Origin: Acidobacteriaceae bacterium
Lineage (GTDB): Bacteria; Acidobacteriota; Terriglobia; Terriglobales; Acidobacteriaceae
Assembly (NCBI GenBank): GCA_025352065.1
Contig: JANXUC010000092.1
Location: 1-64,000, forward strand
Direction: 5' to 3'
DNA: 64,000 bases
The position numbers were made by a program, and so were the translations under genes. Positions 60,098 to 64,000 of this stretch are shown here, one piece after another (position 1 is the stretch's first letter; each line of letters starts with the position of its first letter). Below the pieces are notes generated by a model, which was given only the letters and a program-made list of their open reading frames with translations, did not search any database and had not been told where the DNA came from.

Positions 60098-61531
60098 TCA
60101 GGCGACGGGTTCGGGCGTCTCCCCGGCGGGCAGGTTTAAGCCAGCAGGTTTGAACAACAAGCTCAGAGCATAAGCCACGGCGCCAGAGGCAATCAGAATC
60201 ATGCCAAAGGCGAAGGAACTCATGCCGAAAATATGTTCACTCTCGCTCCGCACAATCGACAGGCCAAGTAGCAGCATCGGAGGCACTCCGATAAGGAGCG
60301 CTCCCAACCAGCCGCCCGGCACGCGGAACGGACGTTCCAATTCCGGTTCGCGGACGCGTAGTACAATCAGCGCCAGGAATTCCAAGCCGAGGCTTACGCC
60401 GTAGATCAGAATATCGATCGTCACCAGACGGTCGAAACCCAAGCCCAGGCAGCAAGCCCATCCAATCGCCAAAACGACAATCGCGACCCAAGGCGCGCGG
60501 CTTTTCGAGTGCAGCTTTCCGAAAACCTTGGGCAACATGCCGTCCTGCGCCATCGCCAATGGCAGGCGTGAATAGCTCATCACCAGCGAATTGAACATGC
60601 CAAACGCGCTCGCCATGGCCGCCAGCACCAGGCCGGTTCGCAGGAACGGTCCGCCGAGAAGTCCGGCAATGTCGGCCCAGGAGCCGGGTTCGAACTGCGC
60701 GGGTGAAAGTCCCGTAAGCCACATTGCGCCCACTGGTAGAACGTAGCTCAGCGAAACAATGAGCACGGCGTAAAGCATCGCTCGCGGATAGGTCCGCTGC
60801 GGGCGTTCCACTTCCGCTGCGATGGTCGACGCGTTATCCCAGCCCATGTAGTTCCACATGCAGACCAGAAGCCCCGTCAGAATTCCGACCGGAGCCGAGC
60901 CTGCATTCGTCGAGGCGTGCGTTAGCGCTCCGAATTTAAACGGAGTCAGCAGCACAATCAGCACAAACGGCGACGACAACAAAAAGAAGAGCCACAGCGA
61001 AGTTGTGGTTACAACGCGCACGCCAGCAATGTTCAGCAACGCGCACACCGCGACAATCCCCGCCGCCACATACCAGTCGCGACGTCCCTCGGCGAACCAG
61101 GGGAACAGGCGGTTGAGGTAGGTAACGAACAGCGTGGGGTAAATCGCCATATCGAAAATGGAAGCAACCAGCGAAAGCCAGGCTTCCTGAAATCCCCAGA
61201 ATTTGCCCATGGCGCGGCGCACCCAGGCGTAGTAGCCGCCTTCGTGGGGCAGCGCGCTGGAGAGTTCGCCAATCATGAACGCCGTTGGCAGGCTCCACAG
61301 CACGGGTGTCAGCAGCAATATAAGGATGCCGCGTCCATAGCCTGCGCCATGCACGATTTCCTCAGTGCCAAAAGTCCCGCCCGAGACCATAAAGAAGGTC
61401 GCGGCGACCAGGGGCCACAAGGTGAGTCGAACAAAATTTTGTTTCTGGGGTTGTGCGGAAGGCGCCGTCGGAGACTTGGGGGATGACGGGATGAGCCGCG
61501 GTTTCAAGGTTGGAACGCTAGCCGTTGCCAA
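60098..61531 (-). CDS. APC-superfamily amino acid permease
   Basis: A ~477-residue inner-membrane transporter with about twelve helices. VSGGTFGTEEIVHGAGYGRG is the helix-1 substrate-binding GSGI-like segment, and ALPHEGGYYAWVRRAMGKFWGFQEAW is the conserved loop after helix 2. The TTG at 61531 is chosen because AGGAGG lies 12 bases upstream; an ATG at 61786 would add 85 unlikely residues. The likely substrate is an amino acid or amine; it cannot be specified. Confidence 0.85.
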   Translation of the reverse strand: MATASVPTLKPRLIPSSPKSPTAPSAQPQKQNFVRLTLWPLVAATFFMVSGGTFGTEEIVHGAGYGRGILILLLTPVLWSLPTAFMIGELSSALPHEGGYYAWVRRAMGKFWGFQEAWLSLVASIFDMAIYPTLFVTYLNRLFPWFAEGRRDWYVAAGIVAVCALLNIAGVRVVTTTSLWLFFLLSSPFVLIVLLTPFKFGALTHASTNAGSAPVGILTGLLVCMWNYMGWDNASTIAAEVERPQRTYPRAMLYAVLIVSLSYVLPVGAMWLTGLSPAQFEPGSWADIAGLLGGPFLRTGLVLAAMASAFGMFNSLVMSYSRLPLAMAQDGMLPKVFGKLHSKSRAPWVAIVVLAIGWACCLGLGFDRLVTIDILIYGVSLGLEFLALIVLRVREPELERPFRVPGGWLGALLIGVPPMLLLGLSIVRSESEHIFGMSSFAFGMILIASGAVAYALSLLFKPAGLNLPAGETPEPVA

Positions 61532-61815
61532 TTTCGATGTGTTCCTCCTCAAGCGACTCACTCTCACCACCTGGGCCGTTGCCGCCCAGGCTCTTGGTAC
61601 CTGCGATTCCAAGGATTGCGGTGGAGTTGGTTCGCTTTTCGAGAATACAGTTAATTGGATGCAGCGCAAAAGAAATTTTGTAAATATTTGTGCGGAGGGA
61701 CAGGGGCCGGAGTGACTGGGGTTTCGGTGCTGCTTACCACGGAGGCACTGAGACACGGAGAAAGAGCAAGGTGGCTTGTTTCGCATGGTTCAACTGCATT
61801 CCAACCTTATTAGCA

Positions 61816-62021
61816 CTGTCATCCTGACCCTGAGCGCTCTGTGCGAAGGGGAAGGATCCCTTGCACTTCGCCACAAGGTACTGCCGAGAGGCATTCTCAC
61901 CGCGCCGCCCGGAACAACTGTTGTGCAGACTGCGCCGTGAGAATGCCTCTCGTCATCACGGCTGGGCTGAGGATTGGGGATTCTTCCACCACGCAAAGAG
62001 CGCTCGGCGTCAGAATGACAG
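61816..62021. repeat. Large nested palindrome (~200 bp)
   Basis: Outer ends CTGTCATCCTGA and TCAGAATGACAG pair imperfectly, with GAGCGCTC next to each. Inner arms GAGAGGCATTCTCAC (61886-61900) and GTGAGAATGCCTCTC (61937-61951) are perfect. No ORF of coding character. It lies in the 548-base gap between the permease and the toxin gene, whose other content is the single-arm repeat at 62037. Confidence 0.7.
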
Positions 62022-62036
62022 CTCGCCCATAAAAAA

Positions 62037-62074
62037 TTGTCATTCCGAACGGCTCTATCGTGAGGAATCTGCTC
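62037..62074. repeat. Single arm of the TTGTCATTCCG repeat
   Basis: TTGTCATTCCGAACGG followed by TCTATCGTGAGGAATCTGCT closely matches one arm of the element between atpD and atpC (12505-12596); no second arm follows. Confidence 0.7.
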
Positions 62075-62079
62075 TTGGG

Positions 62080-62355
62080 TTACCGGTCTTCCCGAGTGTG
62101 CCAGAGCCGCAACACAAAGATCGTCGGGTCCTGAACTTCATAGCGGATTTCGTACCGCCCGGCCAGGATGCGGCGTACCTCGCGGGGATCGAACTCGTCC
62201 AGCCTCTCGCCGAGTCGCGGATGCCGGAGCAGTCTCGCCGGAGCGTTGACCAATGCCTGCACCGCCCGGGCGGCGGCTTGTGGGCTGGCTGACGCCAGAA
62301 ATTCGTAGAGCCGCTCCAGATCGGCGAGGGCCCGGTGCGTCCATTGCAGTTGCAT
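62080..62355 (-). CDS. ParE/RelE-family toxin
   Basis: A 91-residue toxin: QLQWTHRALADLERLYEFLASASPQAAARAV, then HPRLGERLDEFDPREVRRILAG, YEIRYEV and VLRLWHTREDR, the standard RelE/ParE pattern with a terminal WHTRE(D/N)R. The antitoxin gene ends ten bases upstream. Confidence 0.88.
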   Translation of the reverse strand: MQLQWTHRALADLERLYEFLASASPQAAARAVQALVNAPARLLRHPRLGERLDEFDPREVRRILAGRYEIRYEVQDPTIFVLRLWHTREDR

Positions 62356-62365
62356 GGGGTACGCT

Positions 62366-62662
62366 CTATTTCGCGTTCCGTCGCTTCGGACTACGTTTGA
62401 TCCCCGAGGGTGGCGACAAAGGTTTGTCGTTGGATAGACTCTTTGCCCAAGCCAGGACGGCCTCGTGGTCGATGACTTTTGAGGCGTCCACGTCAGCCAA
62501 AGCCTCTAGCGTGAGCCGTCGACGCTCGTCTTCCTGCTCGATCCAGGCAGTCAATGCCTGTTTCACAATCCAGCCGCGGGAACGTTCCAGCCGCGCTGCA
62601 AGTTGGTCGACTCTCTTGGCCAGAGGGAGCGGGACGTGGGCCGTGAAGACTTTGGTTTCCAC
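62366..62662 (-). CDS. CopG-type ribbon-helix-helix antitoxin
   Basis: A 98-residue antitoxin: FTAHVPLPLAKRVDQLAARLERSRGWIVKQAL is the ribbon-helix-helix, then EDERRRLTLEALADVDASKVIDHEAVLAWAKSL binds the toxin. The start is a GTG at 62662 with AGGAG upstream. The C-terminal ~20 residues are Lys/Arg-rich. Operon with the ParE/RelE toxin. Confidence 0.87.
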   Translation of the reverse strand: METKVFTAHVPLPLAKRVDQLAARLERSRGWIVKQALTAWIEQEDERRRLTLEALADVDASKVIDHEAVLAWAKSLSNDKPLSPPSGIKRSPKRRNAK

Positions 62663-62692
62663 GGGAAACTCCTAATATCAGACTTAATCATA

Positions 62693-62842
62693 ATGATTTA
62701 TTCTGATTATTACAACGCGACGGTCCGGCTAGACGCCGATGTCCTCGCTTGGCTGAAAGCCCAAGGCAAGGGCTATCAGCCACGGATCAACAGTCTGTTG
62801 CGTGCGGCAATGTCGAGTCAGGGGCGGAAGCGGCGGACTTAG
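62693..62842 (+). CDS. BrnA-like antitoxin fragment
   Basis: The short frame MIYSDYYNATVRLDADVLAW then LKAQGKGYQPRINSLLRAAM matches the conserved C-terminal ribbon-helix-helix of BrnA antitoxins. At 49 residues it lacks the usual N-terminal part, and no BrnT toxin gene is nearby. It is divergent from the CopG-type gene and its 3' end overlaps the end of rmuC on the opposite strand by 56 bases. Probably a remnant. Confidence 0.6.
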   Translation: MIYSDYYNATVRLDADVLAWLKAQGKGYQPRINSLLRAAMSSQGRKRRT

Positions 62843-64000
62843 GATCCACTTCCAAATCTTGGTCCAGTGACGCTGACGGCGGCGGGATTTTGAATTCGGT
62901 GTCATCTTGTTCAGGCAGCATGTTCGCAGCTCTGAGTTCCTGTGATGAAAAGAGCCTTGGCTGGAGATCGATTGCCTCCGGAAGCTCAGCCTCGTCTCCC
63001 TTTCCCGAGCCAAGTTGCTTCAGCTTTCGCGATTTCGCGACGATGAAGCGATCCAGCGCCGGGATAGCATCGTTGTAGGCGCTAACAGTCGAATTAAGAC
63101 GATTGCCAATTTGGGCCATCTTCACTGCGAACCGCGCCACGTCACCATAGAGTTCCGTACCAACCTTGCTGATCTCCTCGGCGCTCTTGTTTAGCCGTTC
63201 CTGATCAAGTACGTAGCGAATGGCCTTCAGGAGCGGAATGAGTGTCATCGGGTTCGAAATGAATACCCGTCTTTCACAGGCCTCACGGATCAGTTCCGCC
63301 TCGTCTTGAATCGCAGCGTGGTACATGCCCTCGTGCGGGATGAACAGAATCACGCAGTCTAGTCCCTCGTATCGACGCGTATACTCCTTCCCCCAAAGGG
63401 CTTTGATGTGGCCTCTCAATGCTTTGGCATGGATGTTGGCGAGAACTACTTTTTGAGCCTCATCTGTAGCGTTTGCGAAAGCCAAGTACGACTCCATCAA
63501 ATTCTTGCTGTCGATGATCAACTTTCGACCTTTCGGCAAATTGATAATGGCATCAGTTCGCTTTCGACCATCCTCGGTGTCAGTGGTGTGTTGGAGCACA
63601 AAGTCAATCTCAGCTTCTAGTCCAGCATTCTCGAGCGCATTCTCAAGCGTCATCTCGCCCCAACTCCCCCTGACCACGGGCTTGCGCAGGGCATTGGTGA
63701 GTGACTCGCTTGCGTTGGCTAGCCGCCTGACTTGATCATCAAGGAGCGCCTCAGCCGTTGCTCTAGCGAGGTTGCTGTCGTTGACCTGCTTATCGAGTTG
63801 CTTGAGTGTATCCTCGACTGGCTTGAGCATTGTTTCGATGTGTTGTTGGTGTAACTTAACGTCGGAGGTCGTCTTCTCCCCGTGTTTCTCGATGATGCTG
63901 TCTGCTGTTTTGAGGAGTTGTGCAGAAGCTTCCTTCAGGTTGTCCGCCGAAAGGGCTTTGAACTCAGTTGTGAGAACACTTCGCGCTTGTGTAATGAACT
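62787..64000 (-). CDS. rmuC: DNA recombination protein RmuC (5' truncated)
   Basis: About 404 residues are visible; the frame stays open to the window edge (FKALSADNLKEASAQLLKTA upstream), so the start lies outside. The RmuC core is clear: VRGSWGEMTLENALENAGL, RKRTDAIINLPKGRKLIIDSK, CVILFIPHEGMYHAAI, VFISNPMTLIPLLKAIRYV. The N-terminal visible part is coiled coil. RmuC limits certain recombination and inversion events and has a predicted nuclease fold. The C-terminal ~60 residues are acidic and variable. Confidence 0.92.
   Translation of the reverse strand, partial: FITQARSVLTTEFKALSADNLKEASAQLLKTADSIIEKHGEKTTSDVKLHQQHIETMLKPVEDTLKQLDKQVNDSNLARATAEALLDDQVRRLANASESLTNALRKPVVRGSWGEMTLENALENAGLEAEIDFVLQHTTDTEDGRKRTDAIINLPKGRKLIIDSKNLMESYLAFANATDEAQKVVLANIHAKALRGHIKALWGKEYTRRYEGLDCVILFIPHEGMYHAAIQDEAELIREACERRVFISNPMTLIPLLKAIRYVLDQERLNKSAEEISKVGTELYGDVARFAVKMAQIGNRLNSTVSAYNDAIPALDRFIVAKSRKLKQLGSGKGDEAELPEAIDLQPRLFSSQELRAANMLPEQDDTEFKIPPPSASLDQDLEVDPKSAASAPDSTLPHATDC

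Overview
The window looks like chromosomal DNA of an Acidobacteriota (Terriglobia, Koribacter/Sulfotelmatobacter-like). This is inferred from Oar-type TonB-dependent receptors with a carboxypeptidase-regulatory N-terminus, a subtilase ending in VVWGNS repeats, hpnH, many short type II toxin-antitoxin (TA) pairs, and a mid-to-high GC genome sprinkled with palindromic repeats. No rRNA, tRNA, CRISPR array or complete transposase gene was found.

Layout. 1-3114: 3' part of a TonB-dependent receptor. 3.2-6.1 kb: PuuD-type membrane protein, then hfq-hflX. 6.4-13.1 kb: ATP synthase operon (b, b', delta, alpha, gamma, beta, epsilon), without genes for subunits a and c. 13.3-16.6 kb: a RecQ helicase fused to a phosphoribosyltransferase-like tail, translationally coupled to a DprA-family protein; this resembles the PRTase + DprA pairing of the ShosTA defence/toxin system. 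16.7-18.1 kb: two TA pairs, flanked by a degenerate copy of the 3' end of the gene at 18123-18596. 18.1-19.7 kb: hpnH (extended hopanoids) and a coupled unknown gene. 20-24.3 kb: small secreted proteins, TA remnants and MITE-like elements, one of which truncates a RelE-type toxin gene. 24.4-33.4 kb: metabolic genes, a GH63-type glucosidase, an ECF sigma/anti-sigma pair and a flavoprotein. 33.5-34.9 kb: Lrp regulator divergent from phenylalanine 4-hydroxylase. 35-39.1 kb: four-gene peptide-type ABC transporter.

39.2-46.1 kb holds the most system-like block: an HD-GYP/GAF/GGDEF c-di-GMP enzyme; divergent from it a sigma-54-activator-like protein with a C-terminal PilZ domain; a secreted subtilase with VVWGNS repeats; and a stand-alone copy of the HD-GYP protein's membrane module. 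Between activator and protease lie two GGACAA-n-TTGTCC palindromes followed by a good -24/-12 promoter match, which suggests a c-di-GMP-responsive, sigma-54-controlled secreted protease circuit. This is inference from sequence.

46.4-56 kb: FAD oxidoreductase, TPR protein, LacI regulator next to a full TonB-dependent receptor, type IV pilin, TatA, zinc-ribbon protein. 56-64 kb: a small membrane ORF, uvrA, a VOC protein, an amino-acid permease, TA genes, a BrnA-like fragment, and rmuC running off the window end.

Three families of palindromic repeats recur: TTGTCATTCCG...GAGGAATC elements, GGGTGCCCCGTCCTT elements, and GGCGGGTGGCC-ended elements that can contain the second family. Many start codons were moved from the longest ORF to a downstream start with a Shine-Dalgarno (SD) match; the entries say so.
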